DNA of 64,000 nt from Pseudomonas azerbaijanoccidentalis (GCF_019145495.1 NZ_JAHSTU010000003.1:1-64000), one strand, 5' to 3'. Counted from the first letter of the stretch, positions 16,978 through 27,049 are shown. Translations and numbers: made by a program. Notes: generated by a model not told the origin, from the letters alone.

Positions 16978-17792
16978 GTCTATCCATGCGTTCCCTCAGT
17001 TTGCTGGCGCTGTGTAGTTTCAGTTGTTTGTCGTTTGCCGCCGATGTGCCCGGCAGCCAGGACCTGCCGATCGTGCCGCGTATGGTCGATGCGCAGATCG
17101 TCGACTATCGCCCGGCCGTCGAACTCGAACGAATTTATCCGCTGGGTTCGATCCGCAAGATCAGCGGCCAGTTGCGCTTTGATGGTCAGGTCAGCGCTCG
17201 TGGCAATGCCACGTCGGTGACCTATGAGCTGCCACCGGAGCATTCCGCGACACAAGCCTTCACCGCCGCCCGCGAAGCCTTGCAGAAGCAGGACGCTCAG
17301 CTGCTGTTCTGGTGCCAGGCCCGCGATTGCGGTGAAAGCAGCCTGTGGGCCAACGAGGTCTTCGGCAACGCCAAACTGTATGGTTCTGACAATGAACAGG
17401 CGTACCTGTTGTTGCGTCTGGCGGCCCCCCATGACAACACCTTGGTCGCGCTTTACAGCATCACCCGCGGCAATCGCAAAGCCTATTTGCACGTAGAGCA
17501 GTTTGAAGCCGCCGCGCCGCTGGGGGATTTGCTGCCGACGTCGGCGACCTTGCTGCGTGAACTCAAAAGCACCGGCGAACTCGACTTCCCCAAACTCACC
17601 GATGCTCCGGACGACACCTGGCTGCGTCTGATCTCTCGTGGCCTGAATCTGGACACGACACTGCGGACGAGTCTTTCCGGGCCAAACGCCGAAGCCTGGC
17701 GGCAAGCGCTGATCGGTCAGGGTGTGCGGGCGGCACGTCTGGAAACGGGCAGTGTCGAAGGCTCTGGCCTGCACATCGAGCTATTGCGCTAG
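16974..17792 (+). CDS. DUF4892 domain-containing exported protein
   Basis: A 272-residue protein with a clean signal peptide ([20 protein letters not shown], cleavage after about residue 22), so periplasmic or outer-membrane. The family DUF4892 is found mainly in gammaproteobacteria and has no assigned role. The [16 protein letters not shown] and [33 protein letters not shown] segments are its conserved core, including a paired CxxxxC ([12 protein letters not shown]) that may form a disulphide. It is coupled to the GST gene by a 4-base overlap. In P. aeruginosa the same pair is PA1623-PA1624. Confidence 0.85.
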   Translation: MSLSMRSLSLLALCSFSCLSFAADVPGSQDLPIVPRMVDAQIVDYRPAVELERIYPLGSIRKISGQLRFDGQVSARGNATSVTYELPPEHSATQAFTAAREALQKQDAQLLFWCQARDCGESSLWANEVFGNAKLYGSDNEQAYLLLRLAAPHDNTLVALYSITRGNRKAYLHVEQFEAAAPLGDLLPTSATLLRELKSTGELDFPKLTDAPDDTWLRLISRGLNLDTTLRTSLSGPNAEAWRQALIGQGVRAARLETGSVEGSGLHIELLR

Positions 17793-17861
17793 GCTTTATC
17801 CGGCGAACGCGCGCGTCGCGTTCGCCTACTCTGTTTATGACTGATTTTCTCGAGACTCTAG

Positions 17862-18914
17862 ATGATCAATAACGATCGCCTGTTGGTGCAGATCCTGCTC
17901 CTGGTGCTGTTTGGCGCGAGCTTCTGGGTGATGGCGCCGTTCTGGTCGGCGTTGTTCTGGGGCGCGGTGTTGGCGTTCGCCAGCTGGCCGTTGATGCGTT
18001 TGCTGACCCGATGGCTCAATGGCCGCGAATCCTTGGCGGCAGCTTTATTGACCGTGGGCTGGATGGTGCTGGTAGCGGCGCCGTTGGTGTGGCTGGGTTT
18101 CAATCTGGCGGACCATGTGCGTGACGCCACGGCCTTCATCAAGGATGTGCAGGTCGATGGTCTGCCGGAAGCGCCGGCCTGGCTGGGCGGCATTCCGCTG
18201 GTGGGCGGGCGACTGGTGGGGATCTGGAACAGTGTCGATCAGCAGGGCGCGGCGATGATGGTGTCGCTCAAGCCTTACTTCGGTCAGGTCGGCAACTGGT
18301 TGCTGGCGCGCAGTGCGCAAATTGGTAGCGGAATTCTCGAGCTGACCTTGAGTATCGTCTTCGTGTTCTTTTTCTATCGCGACGGGCCACGGCTGGCGGC
18401 GTTTGTTCATGGCTTGCTGGAACGTCTGATCGGCAAGCGCGCCGGGTACTACATCGAGTTGGTGGCAGGTACCGTGCAGCGGGTCGTGAACGGTGTGATC
18501 GGTACCGCAGCGGCCCAGGCGGTACTGGCGTTGATCGGTTTCCTGATTGCCGGTGTGCCGGGTGCCCTGGTACTGGGCATCGTCACATTCCTGCTCAGCC
18601 TGATTCCCATGGGCCCACCGCTGGTATGGGTTCCGGCCACGGCGTGGCTGGCCTGGAAGGGTGAATACGGGATGGCGATTTTCCTCGGCATCTGGGGCAC
18701 CTTCATCATCAGTGGCGTGGACAACGTGCTCAAGCCTTACCTGATCAGTCGTGGCGGTAACTTGCCGCTGGTGATTGTGTTGCTGGGAGTGTTCGGCGGG
18801 TTGATTGCCTTTGGCTTCATCGGCCTGTTCATTGGCCCGACGTTGCTGGCGGTGGCGTACAGCCTGTTGACCGACTGGAGCAAGAGCCAGTCGCGGGTCG
18901 AAGATCGTCGCTGA
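17862..18914 (+). CDS. AI-2E family transporter / PerM-like permease
   Basis: A 350-residue polytopic inner-membrane protein of the AI-2E transporter superfamily (PF01594; includes TqsA, YdiK, PerM). About eight hydrophobic segments: two pairs at the N-terminus (residues 8-45, 60-85), a less hydrophobic stretch to about 140, then closely packed helices with the signature SLIPMGPPLVWVPATAWL and a PYLISRGGNLPLVIVLLGVFGGLIAFGFIGLFIGPTLLAVAY C-terminal block. The size and pattern resemble E. coli YdiK. What it transports cannot be told; many family members are exporters or Na+/H+ antiporters. Starts 70 bases after the DUF4892 gene. Confidence 0.88.
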   Translation: MINNDRLLVQILLLVLFGASFWVMAPFWSALFWGAVLAFASWPLMRLLTRWLNGRESLAAALLTVGWMVLVAAPLVWLGFNLADHVRDATAFIKDVQVDGLPEAPAWLGGIPLVGGRLVGIWNSVDQQGAAMMVSLKPYFGQVGNWLLARSAQIGSGILELTLSIVFVFFFYRDGPRLAAFVHGLLERLIGKRAGYYIELVAGTVQRVVNGVIGTAAAQAVLALIGFLIAGVPGALVLGIVTFLLSLIPMGPPLVWVPATAWLAWKGEYGMAIFLGIWGTFIISGVDNVLKPYLISRGGNLPLVIVLLGVFGGLIAFGFIGLFIGPTLLAVAYSLLTDWSKSQSRVEDRR

Positions 18915-19046
18915 TACGACGGGGAATGGCGCAAGGCGGGTAACACAGACTCGCGTTGGTCCGGCGGACGGATGATGGGGACCGCCAGACCAACGCCAGG
19001 CTGAATAGAAGCAGCTTGAAGCTTGCCGCTGCTTCTTGCTGCTTCG

Positions 19047-20363
19047 TTAGAACTTCGCTTCAGCATCCAGTTGCAGAGTGTTGATGTCGGAGTCTTTCAG
19101 GTTGGCGTTGGTGTAGTCCGAGGTCGCCATGAAGTACGTCGCGCCGAGGTTGAAGTTCTTGTCCAACTCGTAGCTCACTTTCAACTTGCTGCCACGCGAA
19201 CCGGTAAAGCCGTTGGCGAAGTCGGAGTCGGTGAAGGCACCCACCACTGCGTTACGCTGCACATCGCGGTAGTTGTAGTCGATGGCGAAGCCGTAGACCT
19301 TGGTCTTCACACCGGCCAGCCAGGCCGTATCCTGATCGTTGCTGGCATCGTCGTTGTTGACGTACTGACCGTACAGCGAGAGCGGCATTGGCAGGCCACC
19401 GATGTCGAGCTGACCAAAACCTTCGAACAGTTTGAACTGCTCGTTCGGGCTGTTGCCGTTGACGGCCAGTGCGGCCGGGATGGTGGTGCCGCCCGGGGTG
19501 ATGTCGTCATCGTTGTCGTAACCGTAGACGCTGCCGCCCAAGGTCAGTTTCAGGTTGTCGGTGATGCCAAAGCGTGCGCCCAACTGACCGGCGTACAGAC
19601 GCAGGTCGTGCTTGAACTGCACGCCGTCGCCGTCGACGTTGTCCTTGAGGGTGTAGTGACCGGCGCTACCGAACAGCTCGGTGCTGCCGCTCAGCGGGTA
19701 CTTGTACGAGAGGGACAGGCCTTCCGGGCTGATGTCGCTATCCCAGATCACGTCGCCCATGCTCACCCATTGCTGCGGCATCTTGCCGCCAACGATGTGC
19801 AGGTTCTTGATGGCATCGGGGTGGTAGTCGACGTAACCCTGGTCCAGCCAGATCTGCTTCTTGTCGAAGTAGTTGTCCAGGCTCTGGTTGGTGGAACGCG
19901 CATCGTCGTTGTTGCCGGTGGCGATACGAATACCGGTGTCGACTTGCGGGTTGATCTCGGTATAGGCACCCAGGCGGGCACGAATGCGCTGGCGATCCTG
20001 GTCTTTGTTGTTCGAAACGCCATCGTTGTGGACGTTTTCCTGACGGAAGCGCACGTCACCCTTGAACTGAGTCTTGGCAGCCCACGCCAGTTTCTGGTCG
20101 AAGGTGCTCAACTCATTGGTTTTCTTCGCGGTTGCGGCGATCTGCTCGTTGGTCTCTTGTTGAGCCTGACGGGCGATCTGCTGATCTTTCTGATCCCGGG
20201 CCAGCTCCGCTTGCAGTTCGCTGTACTGCGCGTTGGTAATCGAGCCGTTTGCCTTGAGCATGTCGAGCAGTTTGGCGTCGACTGCGGCGCTGGCTGGAAC
20301 ACTCATGGCCAGCAACAGACCGCCACACAAGGCTGCCGCAGTTTTCGTGGAAGCAAGACGCAT
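19047..20363 (-). CDS. Putative outer-membrane porin (Porin_5 type)
   Basis: A 438-residue outer-membrane protein with a signal peptide (AAALCGGLLLAMSVPASAA). After it comes a short coiled coil (LLDMLKANGSITNAQYSEL...KDQQIARQAQQETNEQI), a module typical of the 'putative porin' family PF16930, then a beta-barrel rich in alternating aromatics and Asp/Asn, ending in the outer-membrane signature ...LDAEAKF with terminal Phe. Start ATG 20363 has GGAGA 6 bases upstream on the minus strand; the open frame to 20411 lacks a site. It stands alone between convergent and divergent genes. Substrate unknown. Confidence 0.88.
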   Translation of the reverse strand: MRLASTKTAAALCGGLLLAMSVPASAAVDAKLLDMLKANGSITNAQYSELQAELARDQKDQQIARQAQQETNEQIAATAKKTNELSTFDQKLAWAAKTQFKGDVRFRQENVHNDGVSNNKDQDRQRIRARLGAYTEINPQVDTGIRIATGNNDDARSTNQSLDNYFDKKQIWLDQGYVDYHPDAIKNLHIVGGKMPQQWVSMGDVIWDSDISPEGLSLSYKYPLSGSTELFGSAGHYTLKDNVDGDGVQFKHDLRLYAGQLGARFGITDNLKLTLGGSVYGYDNDDDITPGGTTIPAALAVNGNSPNEQFKLFEGFGQLDIGGLPMPLSLYGQYVNNDDASNDQDTAWLAGVKTKVYGFAIDYNYRDVQRNAVVGAFTDSDFANGFTGSRGSKLKVSYELDKNFNLGATYFMATSDYTNANLKDSDINTLQLDAEAKF

Positions 20364-20646
20364 ATCAATCTCCGAAGATGAGAGTGGATGGCTGAGCCAT
20401 CCAGGACACAACCGACCATTGATGGACGGAAAACAGTGGCCGGGTTAGAACCCGACGCTCTAAAAACAGGCGCCAGTATCGCGATGGTTTATGACAGTGC
20501 AGTGGCAATGTGATGGCATGTCGATGACGATACAAAGCTCTCGCGAACTATTGATCTAGAGCGCTGTCGTCGAATTGATCGTGTGCAATGGATGGCGATA
20601 AGCGATACTCGCGAAGCTTTCACGCCATGAATGAGAGAGGACGGTG
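20364..20646. other. Divergent intergenic region porin / DUF482
   Basis: 283 bases separating divergent genes, expected to hold both promoters. It contains several short direct and inverted words (GCTCTCGCG / TAGAGCGC), but no hairpin, REP or clear operator that I can support. Confidence 0.5.
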
Positions 20647-21771
20647 ATGCCGTTGCAATGCCTGCAAAGTCTGTCGCAAATTGCCCCGCAAACGTGGGAT
20701 GCACTGGTGCCAGAGACCCAACCGTTTTTGTCTCACGCGTTCCTCAGTGCGCTGGAAGACAGCGGCAGTGTCGGGCCTCATTCCGGCTGGCAACCCGAGC
20801 ATTTGCTGCATATCGAAGGGGATCGACTGGTCGCTGCATTGCCCAGTTACCGCAAGTGGCATTCCTATGGTGAGTACGTTTTCGATCACGCCTGGGCCGA
20901 CGCTTGCGAACGTGCCGGGATTGATTACTACCCTAAGCTTTTGACTGCCGTTCCGTTTAGTCCGGTCAGCGGTCCACGGTTACTGGCAGCCCGGGTCGAG
21001 GATGGCTTCGAGCTATTGAAAAGTCTGCCGGGCTATCTGGAAATCGAACAACTTTCCAGTGCGCACATCAACTTCACCGACCCGTTTACCGATGCTGCAT
21101 TGGCGGAACAACCAGGCTGGCTGCAGCGTGTTGGCTGCCAGTATCACTGGCAAAACCGCGGTTACCGTGACTTCCAGGATTTCCTTGATGTACTGAGTTC
21201 ACGCAAGCGCAAACAGATGCGCAAAGAGCGCGAGCAGGTGGCGGGGCAGGGGTTTGATTTCGAGTGGCTGGAAGGTCGAGAGTTGACGCAGGCGCAGTGG
21301 GATTTTGTTTACGCCTGCTACGCCAATACCTACGCGGTGCGTAGGCAAGCGCCTTATTTGACGCGGGAGTTCTTCAGTCTTCTGGCCGAGCGCATGCCGC
21401 AATCGATCCGCGTGGTGCTGGCCAAACAAGGCTCACGGCCGGTGGCGATGGCCTTCAGTCTGGTGGGCGGCGACAGTTTTTATGGCCGTTACTGGGGTTG
21501 CCTGGCGGAGTTCGATCGCCTGCATTTCGAGACCTGTTTTTATCAAGGCATGGATTACGCGATTGCCCATGGCTTCCAGCGGTTCGATGCCGGCGCGCAG
21601 GGCGAGCACAAGTTGATTCGCGGGTTCGAGCCAGTCATCACGCACTCCTGGCATTACTTGCGTCATCCGGGATTGAAAGCAGCCGTGAAGGATTTTTTGC
21701 AGCAAGAGCGAATGGGGGTATTAGCCTACGCAGACGAGGCAAGGACAGCCTTGCCTTACCGGCAAGGCTGA
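20647..21771 (+). CDS. DUF482 (peptidogalycan-type GNAT) protein
   Basis: A 374-residue protein of the DUF482 family (PF04339), a GNAT/FemAB-like acyltransferase fold of unknown substrate. Characteristic features are FLSHAFLSALEDSGSVG near the start, YGEYVFDHAWADA, TAVPFSPVSGPRLL, SSRKRKQMRKEREQV and the C-terminal RFDAGAQGEHKLIRGFEP, which carries the family's invariant QGEHKxxRGF motif. ATG 20647 follows GAGAGGACGGTG; the GTG one codon earlier is also possible. Cytoplasmic. The convergent aqpZ ends 17 bases after it, across a hairpin that includes the stop codon. Confidence 0.87.
   Translation: MPLQCLQSLSQIAPQTWDALVPETQPFLSHAFLSALEDSGSVGPHSGWQPEHLLHIEGDRLVAALPSYRKWHSYGEYVFDHAWADACERAGIDYYPKLLTAVPFSPVSGPRLLAARVEDGFELLKSLPGYLEIEQLSSAHINFTDPFTDAALAEQPGWLQRVGCQYHWQNRGYRDFQDFLDVLSSRKRKQMRKEREQVAGQGFDFEWLEGRELTQAQWDFVYACYANTYAVRRQAPYLTREFFSLLAERMPQSIRVVLAKQGSRPVAMAFSLVGGDSFYGRYWGCLAEFDRLHFETCFYQGMDYAIAHGFQRFDAGAQGEHKLIRGFEPVITHSWHYLRHPGLKAAVKDFLQQERMGVLAYADEARTALPYRQG
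21747..21769 (+). terminator. Hairpin overlapping the DUF482 stop codon
   Basis: AGCCTTGCC (21747-21755), TTACC, GGCAAGGCT (21761-21769): perfect 9-bp stem between two convergent genes. There is no clear T-tract on either side, so it may be a bidirectional Rho-assisted terminator or only an RNA stabiliser. Confidence 0.45.
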
Positions 21772-21787
21772 TCCTCGCGGTGCCCGG

Positions 21788-22486
21788 TCAGGTCTCTTCC
21801 TTGCCCAACCAGCGATAAAGCACACCGCCGACGACTGCGCCGAGTAGCGGCGCAACCCAGAACATCCACAATTGCTGGATCGCCCAACCGCCGACGATCA
21901 GCGCCGGGCCGGTGCTGCGCGCCGGGTTGACCGAGGTATTGGTGACCGGAATTGAAATCAGGTGGATCAGGGTCAAGGCCAGGCCGATGGCGATCGGCGC
22001 AAGCCCCGCAGGCGCACGATTGTCGGTGGCGCCAAGGATGATCAGGATGAACATGGCGGTCATCACCAGCTCACAGACAAACCCCGCCGCCATTGAATAG
22101 CCGCCAGGGGAATGTTCGCCGAAGCCGTTGGACGCCAGGCCTCCCGCCAGCTCGAAACCGGGTTTGCCGCTGGCAATGAAGTACAGCAGGGCGGCTGCAA
22201 TCACACCGCCAATGACCTGCGCAATGATGTAGGCCGGCAGTTCCCTGGACGGGAAACGTCCGCCAACCACCAATCCCAATGACACCGCCGGATTGAGGTG
22301 ACAACCGGAAATATGGCCAATGGCGAATGCCATGGTCAGTACCGTCAAGCCAAACGCCAGGGATACCCCCAGCAAACCGATACCGACATCAGGGAATGCA
22401 GCGGCCAGCACTGCACTGCCACAACCACCCAATACCAGCCAGAAAGTACCTACCAACTCAGTCGCCGAACGTTTTAACAGAGACAT
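21788..22486 (-). CDS. aqpZ: Aquaporin Z
   Basis: A 232-residue water channel of the MIP family, inner membrane, six helices and two half-helices. The two NPA boxes are HLNPAVSLG and [10 protein letters not shown]; the selectivity filter His is in helix 5 ([11 protein letters not shown]) and Arg follows the second NPA, as in E. coli AqpZ. The N-terminal [21 protein letters not shown] is typical. Start at 22486 is preserved in the family; the open frame upstream to 22576 contains His/Arg-rich non-conserved sequence and no ribosome site. Alone in its transcription unit. Confidence 0.95.
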   Translation of the reverse strand: MSLLKRSATELVGTFWLVLGGCGSAVLAAAFPDVGIGLLGVSLAFGLTVLTMAFAIGHISGCHLNPAVSLGLVVGGRFPSRELPAYIIAQVIGGVIAAALLYFIASGKPGFELAGGLASNGFGEHSPGGYSMAAGFVCELVMTAMFILIILGATDNRAPAGLAPIAIGLALTLIHLISIPVTNTSVNPARSTGPALIVGGWAIQQLWMFWVAPLLGAVVGGVLYRWLGKEET

Positions 22487-22602
22487 AGGAGAGTGCCCTT
22501 TCGAGATTATGCAGCCTTGAGCATCCAGCCGATGGACTGCAGAACCATCTCCAGAACGTTGAAGTAAGTACAGCATGGTTTTTTCAGAATTCCAGCAGAC
22601 AT

Positions 22603-22650
22603 AAAAAACCGCCAGCCCCCGCTGTTAACGGGGCCTGGCGGTCTTTTCGG
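22603..22650 (-). terminator. Terminator of the ABC exporter gene
   Basis: Stem ACCGCCAGgCCCC-type: ACCGCCAGCCCC (22608-22619) paired with GGGGCCTGGCGGT (22630-22642) around GCTGTTAAC, with A6 (22603-22608) giving the T-run on the minus strand and TCTTTTC on the other. Works best for the minus-strand ABC gene. Confidence 0.85.
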
Positions 22651-22672
22651 CTTTTTAGGCATCACTCGACAT

Positions 22673-22746
22673 CTGTAGCGAGTGCTCGCGATGAAGAAGT
22701 ATCTGTTGTCTGACTCACCGCTATCGCGAGCCGGCTCGTTCCTGCA
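22673..22746. repeat. Degenerate REP inverted pair
   Basis: CTGTAGCGAGTGCTCGCGAT (22673-22692) against ATCGCGAGCCGGCTCGTTCC... (22722-22746): a diverged member of the GTGGGAGCGAGC...CGCGATG REP family, between the terminator and the ABC gene's stop. Confidence 0.7.
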
Positions 22747-22769
22747 GGGAATGGGTGTTGTTCAGGGGA

Positions 22770-24602
22770 TCAATCAATCCCGACAAACCCGCCTGTCTGA
22801 TGCTGCCACAGCCGTGCATACAAGCCGCCTTGCGCCAGCAGTTCGGCGTGGCTGCCGGTTTCGGCGATCTTGCCGTTTTCCAGCACCACCAACCGGTCCA
22901 TACGGGCGATGGTCGAGAGCCGGTGGGCGATGGCGATGACGGTTTTGCCCTGCATCAGGGTTTCGAGGCTTTCCTGGATCGCCGCTTCGACTTCCGAATC
23001 CAGTGCCGACGTGGCTTCGTCCATGATCAGGATCGGCGCGTCCTTGAGCAGTACGCGAGCGATGGCGATGCGCTGACGCTGGCCACCCGAAAGTTTCACC
23101 CCGCGTTCACCGACGTGGGCGTCGAAACCGATGCGGCCTTCCGCGTCCGACAGGCTCGGGATGAATCCGTCAGCCCGCGCCTTGTGGACCGCTTCCCAGA
23201 GTTCGGGATCGGTGGCGTCGGGTTTACCGTAAAGCAGGTTGTCGCGGATCGAGCGATGCAACAGGGACGTGTCTTGAGTGATCATGCCGATCCGCTCGCG
23301 CAGGCTTTCCTGGCTGACGTCGGCAATGTTCTGGCCGTCGATGAGAATCTTCCCGCCCTCCACGTCATAGAGACGCAGCAGCAGATTGACCAACGTCGAT
23401 TTGCCCGCGCCCGACGGACCGATCAAGCCGATCTTCTCACCGGGCTTGATGGTCAGGTTGAGGCCGCCGATGATCCCGCTCTGTTTGCCGTAGTGGAAAT
23501 CCACGTCTTCGAAACGCACTTCACCACGAGCTACGGCCAAGGGTTTGGCCTGGTCGCGGTCGGTGACGCTGACCGGTTGCGAGATGCTCTGCAGGCCGTC
23601 CTGAACCATGCCGATGTTTTCGAAAATGCCGGTGACCACCCACATGATCCAGCCAGACATGTTGACGATACGGATCACCAGCCCGGTGGCCAATGCAATG
23701 GCGCCCACGCTGATCAGCGACTGCGTCCACAACCACAGGGCCAGGCCGGTGGTACCGACGATCAGCAGGCCGTTCATGCTGGTGATGACCACGTCCATGC
23801 TGGTGACGACACGGCCGGCCAGTTGGGCTTTTTCGGTTTGTTCCTTGATCGCTTCGCGGGCGTATTGCTGCTCGAAATTGGTGTGGGCAAACAGCTTGAG
23901 CGTGGTGATGTTGGTGTAGCCATCAACGATCCGCCCCATGAGCTTGGAGCGCGCGTCGGAGGACACGACTGACCGTTCCTTGACCCGTGGCACGAAGTAG
24001 TAAAGGGCACTGATGAAGGCCGCGATCCAGGTCAGCAGCGGGATCATCAGGCGCCAGTCGGCTTCGGCGAACAGCACCAGTGAACTGATGGCGTAGATCA
24101 GCACGTACCAGAGCGCGTCCACCGCTTGCACAGCGGAATCACGCAGCGAGTTGCCGGTTTGCATGATGCGTTGGGCGATGCGCCCGGCAAAATCGTTCTG
24201 GAAGAAATTCAGGCTCTGTTTGAGCACGTAGCTGTGGTTTTGCCAGCGGATCAGGCTGGTCATGCTGGGGCTCAGGGTCTGGTGCACCAGCAAGTCATGC
24301 AGGCCGACGAACACCGGGCGCAGGACCAGTGCAACCACCACCATCCAGGCCAGTTCCAGGCCGTGAACCTTGAAAAAATCAGCGTTGGGCGTGCCTTGGG
24401 CGAGGTCGATGATGCGGCTCAGATAGCTGAACAGCGCCACTTCGATCAGCGCGCCGAAGAGGCCGACGATCAGCAGGGCGGCGAAGCTCGGCCAGACCTG
24501 CTTGAGGTAATAGGTGTAGAAGGGCAGGACGCGGTCCGGTGGAGCGGCTGTCGGGGCGTCGCGGAAGATGTCGATCAGTTTTTCAAAACGGCGATAAAGC
24601 AT
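22770..24602 (-). CDS. ABC transporter, fused permease/ATPase (exporter type)
   Basis: A 610-residue half-transporter working as a homodimer. Six membrane helices occupy about residues 30-330 (first pair ...LLIVGLFGALIEVALFSYL... onward). The ATPase follows: Walker A GPSGAGKST, Q-loop MITQDTSLL, signature KLSGGQRQRIAIARVL, Walker B ILIMDEATSALD and the switch His in IAHRLSTIA. It resembles multidrug/lipid exporters (MsbA/BmrA-like). No partner genes are adjacent, so the substrate is open. The first codon is about 90 bases downstream of the ppiA stop on the same strand. Confidence 0.9.
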   Translation of the reverse strand: MLYRRFEKLIDIFRDAPTAAPPDRVLPFYTYYLKQVWPSFAALLIVGLFGALIEVALFSYLSRIIDLAQGTPNADFFKVHGLELAWMVVVALVLRPVFVGLHDLLVHQTLSPSMTSLIRWQNHSYVLKQSLNFFQNDFAGRIAQRIMQTGNSLRDSAVQAVDALWYVLIYAISSLVLFAEADWRLMIPLLTWIAAFISALYYFVPRVKERSVVSSDARSKLMGRIVDGYTNITTLKLFAHTNFEQQYAREAIKEQTEKAQLAGRVVTSMDVVITSMNGLLIVGTTGLALWLWTQSLISVGAIALATGLVIRIVNMSGWIMWVVTGIFENIGMVQDGLQSISQPVSVTDRDQAKPLAVARGEVRFEDVDFHYGKQSGIIGGLNLTIKPGEKIGLIGPSGAGKSTLVNLLLRLYDVEGGKILIDGQNIADVSQESLRERIGMITQDTSLLHRSIRDNLLYGKPDATDPELWEAVHKARADGFIPSLSDAEGRIGFDAHVGERGVKLSGGQRQRIAIARVLLKDAPILIMDEATSALDSEVEAAIQESLETLMQGKTVIAIAHRLSTIARMDRLVVLENGKIAETGSHAELLAQGGLYARLWQHQTGGFVGID

Positions 24603-24646
24603 CGGTTTTTCGCCCGGGACCGGGCTCTCCTTTAAACGGATTGAGC

Positions 24647-24667
24647 GTTGCCGGTAACACCGGCAAC
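24647..24667 (-). terminator. Hairpin downstream of ppiA
   Basis: GTTGCCGGT (24647-24655), AAC, ACCGGCAAC (24659-24667): perfect 9-bp stem between ppiA and the ABC gene, both on the minus strand. A weak T-run follows (TTTAAA further on), so termination is probable but not certain. Confidence 0.5.
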
Positions 24668-24695
24668 GGCTCGGACATCCTTGTCCAGCTTAGTC

Positions 24696-25253
24696 TCAGT
24701 CGATGCGCTTGGCCGACTTGATGAACACCGGGTCGGCCGGTACATCCTTCATGCCGCCGCGACTGGTGGTTGACGAATTGACGATGATGTCGACCACGTC
24801 CATGCCTTTGACCACTTTGCCGAACACCGCGTAGCCATCACCCTGGTCGAGGAAATCGTTGTCCTTGACGTTGATGAAGAACTGGCTGGTGGCCGAATCA
24901 GGCACCGAGGTACGGGCCATGGACAAGGTGCCACGGACGTTGACCAAGCCGTTGTTGTGCTCGTTCTTGATCGGCGCCTTGGTGTCTTTTTGCTGCATTT
25001 GTTGGGTAAAACCGCCGCCCTGGACCATGAAGCCCGGGATGACTCGGTGGAAAATCGTGTTGTTGTAGAAACCGCTGTCGACGTACTCAAGGAAGTTCTT
25101 GGTACTGATCGGGGCCTTGACCGGGTCCAGTTCGATTTCGATCTGGCCGTTGGTGGTTTCCAGCAAAACATGTGGCGCCTTGGCAGGCGTTGCCGCCATC
25201 AGGTTGGCGGCAAACAGTACGGAGCCAGCGGCGAGGGCGATTTTTTTCAGCAT
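24696..25253 (-). CDS. ppiA: Periplasmic cyclophilin-type peptidyl-prolyl isomerase
   Basis: A 185-residue cyclophilin with an N-terminal signal peptide ([21 protein letters not shown]), hence periplasmic; catalyses cis-trans isomerisation at prolines. Core motifs are [16 protein letters not shown] (catalytic Arg in FHR), [15 protein letters not shown] and [16 protein letters not shown], the PpiA/PpiB signature. Length and pattern match E. coli PpiA (190). It overlaps the upstream hydrolase gene by 7 bases, so the two are translated together. Confidence 0.95.
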   Translation of the reverse strand: MLKKIALAAGSVLFAANLMAATPAKAPHVLLETTNGQIEIELDPVKAPISTKNFLEYVDSGFYNNTIFHRVIPGFMVQGGGFTQQMQQKDTKAPIKNEHNNGLVNVRGTLSMARTSVPDSATSQFFINVKDNDFLDQGDGYAVFGKVVKGMDVVDIIVNSSTTSRGGMKDVPADPVFIKSAKRID

Positions 25254-26062
25254 GGGTCAGTGATCCTGAGTGTGTTGGTGTCGACTGCGGTGAGGAATTC
25301 GAGCAGTGTTTGGTTGAAGAGTTCGGGCTGGTCCAGTGGGGTGGCGTGACGCGAATCGGCGATCACTGCCAACCGCGCATTCGGCAGCAGTCTTACGTAG
25401 TTTTCCTTCAGCGAGACCGGCGTGTAGTCGCGATCGGCGCTGACGATCAGGGTTGGACAGGTGACCTTCGAAAGTCGTTCCTGAACGCCCCAGCCGACAA
25501 TGGCATCGAAGCTGGCGAGATAAGCATGTTTGTCGTTTTTTGCCCAGCGCTCAGCCATCTTTTGTCGCAAATCCGCCTGCTCGGGTTTGGGGAACAGTTT
25601 GCCACCCAGGGCTTTGCCGATGGTGCGCAGACTGAGGGCGCGCATCAGGCTCCAGCGTTTGAACCACTGCCAGTAGTCGTCGCGACTGCGTAACTTGACC
25701 TCGGGCGCGCTGTTGACGATGCACAGGCTCTTGAGCAGGTTGGGCTGATCGACACCCAGTTGAAAGCCGATCATGCCGCCCATGGAAAGTCCTACGTAAT
25801 GTGTCGGGCCAAGGTTCAGATGCTCCATCAGGGCGATCAGGTCAGCGCTGAAGCCGGCGATGCTGTAGCGTTCGCGGGGTTTGTCGGAGCGGCCGTGGCC
25901 GCGCACATCAGGGACGATTACCCGGTAGCGCGCAGCCAGCGCGGGGATCTGTTTTTCCCAGTCCAGGGTGCTCGACCCCAGACCGTGGACCAGCAGCAAC
26001 GGCGTGCCGTGGCCATATTCCTCATAGTGCAGGTTGCAACCTTCGTGTTCGAAATAGGCCAT
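25247..26062 (-). CDS. Alpha/beta fold hydrolase
   Basis: A 271-residue alpha/beta hydrolase resembling 3-oxoadipate enol-lactonase or esterase-type enzymes. [15 protein letters not shown] (HGLGSS oxyanion loop), [27 protein letters not shown] (nucleophile Ser), [11 protein letters not shown] (acid Asp) and [11 protein letters not shown] (His) are in order. No signal peptide. It lies just after a LysR gene on the same strand (14 bases) and overlaps ppiA by 7 bases. Substrate not assignable. Confidence 0.9.
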   Translation of the reverse strand: MAYFEHEGCNLHYEEYGHGTPLLLVHGLGSSTLDWEKQIPALAARYRVIVPDVRGHGRSDKPRERYSIAGFSADLIALMEHLNLGPTHYVGLSMGGMIGFQLGVDQPNLLKSLCIVNSAPEVKLRSRDDYWQWFKRWSLMRALSLRTIGKALGGKLFPKPEQADLRQKMAERWAKNDKHAYLASFDAIVGWGVQERLSKVTCPTLIVSADRDYTPVSLKENYVRLLPNARLAVIADSRHATPLDQPELFNQTLLEFLTAVDTNTLRITDPC

Positions 26063-26076
26063 GCATACACTCCGTG

Positions 26077-27000
26077 TCAGGCTTGTTCAGGGGCGGCGAA
26101 CGGTGCGTCCAGTGGTGCGGTGTCGAAGGTGCGCAGCAGTTCGACGAGAATCTGCGTTGCAGGTCCCAGGGGTTTGTCCTTGTTCGAGTACAAGTAAAAA
26201 CTCGGGTTACGGCTGCCGCCCTGATCCAAAGGTAGCAGCTTGAGCGTGCCTTCCCTGAGTTCCCGCTCGATCATGTGCCTTGGCAGCCAGGCGAAGCCCA
26301 GGCCGCTGCCGACAAAGGTCGCGGCGGTGGCCAGGCTGCCGACGGTCCAGCGTTGCTCAGCGCCGAGCCAACCGACGTCCCGTGGTTGCTGGCGACCGGA
26401 GTCGCGGATAACCACTTGCATGTGGCTTTCCAGGTCCTGGAAATTCAGTTCACGGTTGAGGCGATGCAGGGGATGTTCCGGGTGGGCGACTGCGACGAAT
26501 TCGACATCGCTCAGTTCCGCACCGAGATAACCGGGAATGCTGAAACCGGTGATGGCCAGGTCGGCCACACCTTCAAGCAGCACTTCTTCCACGCCCGACA
26601 ACACTTCTTCGCGCAGGCGCACGCGGCAGCCACGGCTTTGTGGCATGAACGCGGTCAAGGCGCGCACGAGGCGGGCGCTGGGGTAAGCAGCGTCCACCAC
26701 TAACCGCACTTCAGCTTCCCAGCCTTGCTCCATGTGATGGGCCAGGTCTTCCAGTTGGCTGGCCTGTTTCACCAGTTGCCGGGACCGGCGCAGCAACACG
26801 CCACCGGCTTCGGTCAGCACCGCTTTGCGCCCGTCGATGCGCAGCAGCGGCACGCCGAGTTGGTCCTGCATCCGCGCTACGGTGTAGCTGACAGACGATT
26901 GCGAGCGATGCAGCGCTTCGGCGGCCTGGGCGAAACCACCGTGGTCGACCACGGCTTGAAGCGTTCGCCATTGATCAAGGGTCACGCGGGGCGCTTTCAT
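26077..27000 (-). CDS. LysR-family transcriptional regulator
   Basis: A 307-residue LysR regulator: helix-turn-helix at about residues 20-45 (GGFAQAAEALHRSQSSVSYTVARMQDQLG), then a two-lobed effector domain (EVRLVVDAAYPSARLVRAL onward). The start is set at 27000 since the family begins there (MKAPRVTLDQWRTL) with GAGGAGCCCCTC before it. It is divergent from a small exported protein and azoR, separated from the former by only 49 bases, so the two promoters overlap. It probably regulates one of these neighbours or the co-directional hydrolase. Confidence 0.92.
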   Translation of the reverse strand: MKAPRVTLDQWRTLQAVVDHGGFAQAAEALHRSQSSVSYTVARMQDQLGVPLLRIDGRKAVLTEAGGVLLRRSRQLVKQASQLEDLAHHMEQGWEAEVRLVVDAAYPSARLVRALTAFMPQSRGCRVRLREEVLSGVEEVLLEGVADLAITGFSIPGYLGAELSDVEFVAVAHPEHPLHRLNRELNFQDLESHMQVVIRDSGRQQPRDVGWLGAEQRWTVGSLATAATFVGSGLGFAWLPRHMIERELREGTLKLLPLDQGGSRNPSFYLYSNKDKPLGPATQILVELLRTFDTAPLDAPFAAPEQA

Positions 27001-27049
27001 GAGGGGCTCCTCTTGTCCTAAGCTGGCAGTTCTTATTGGAGACTGCTGA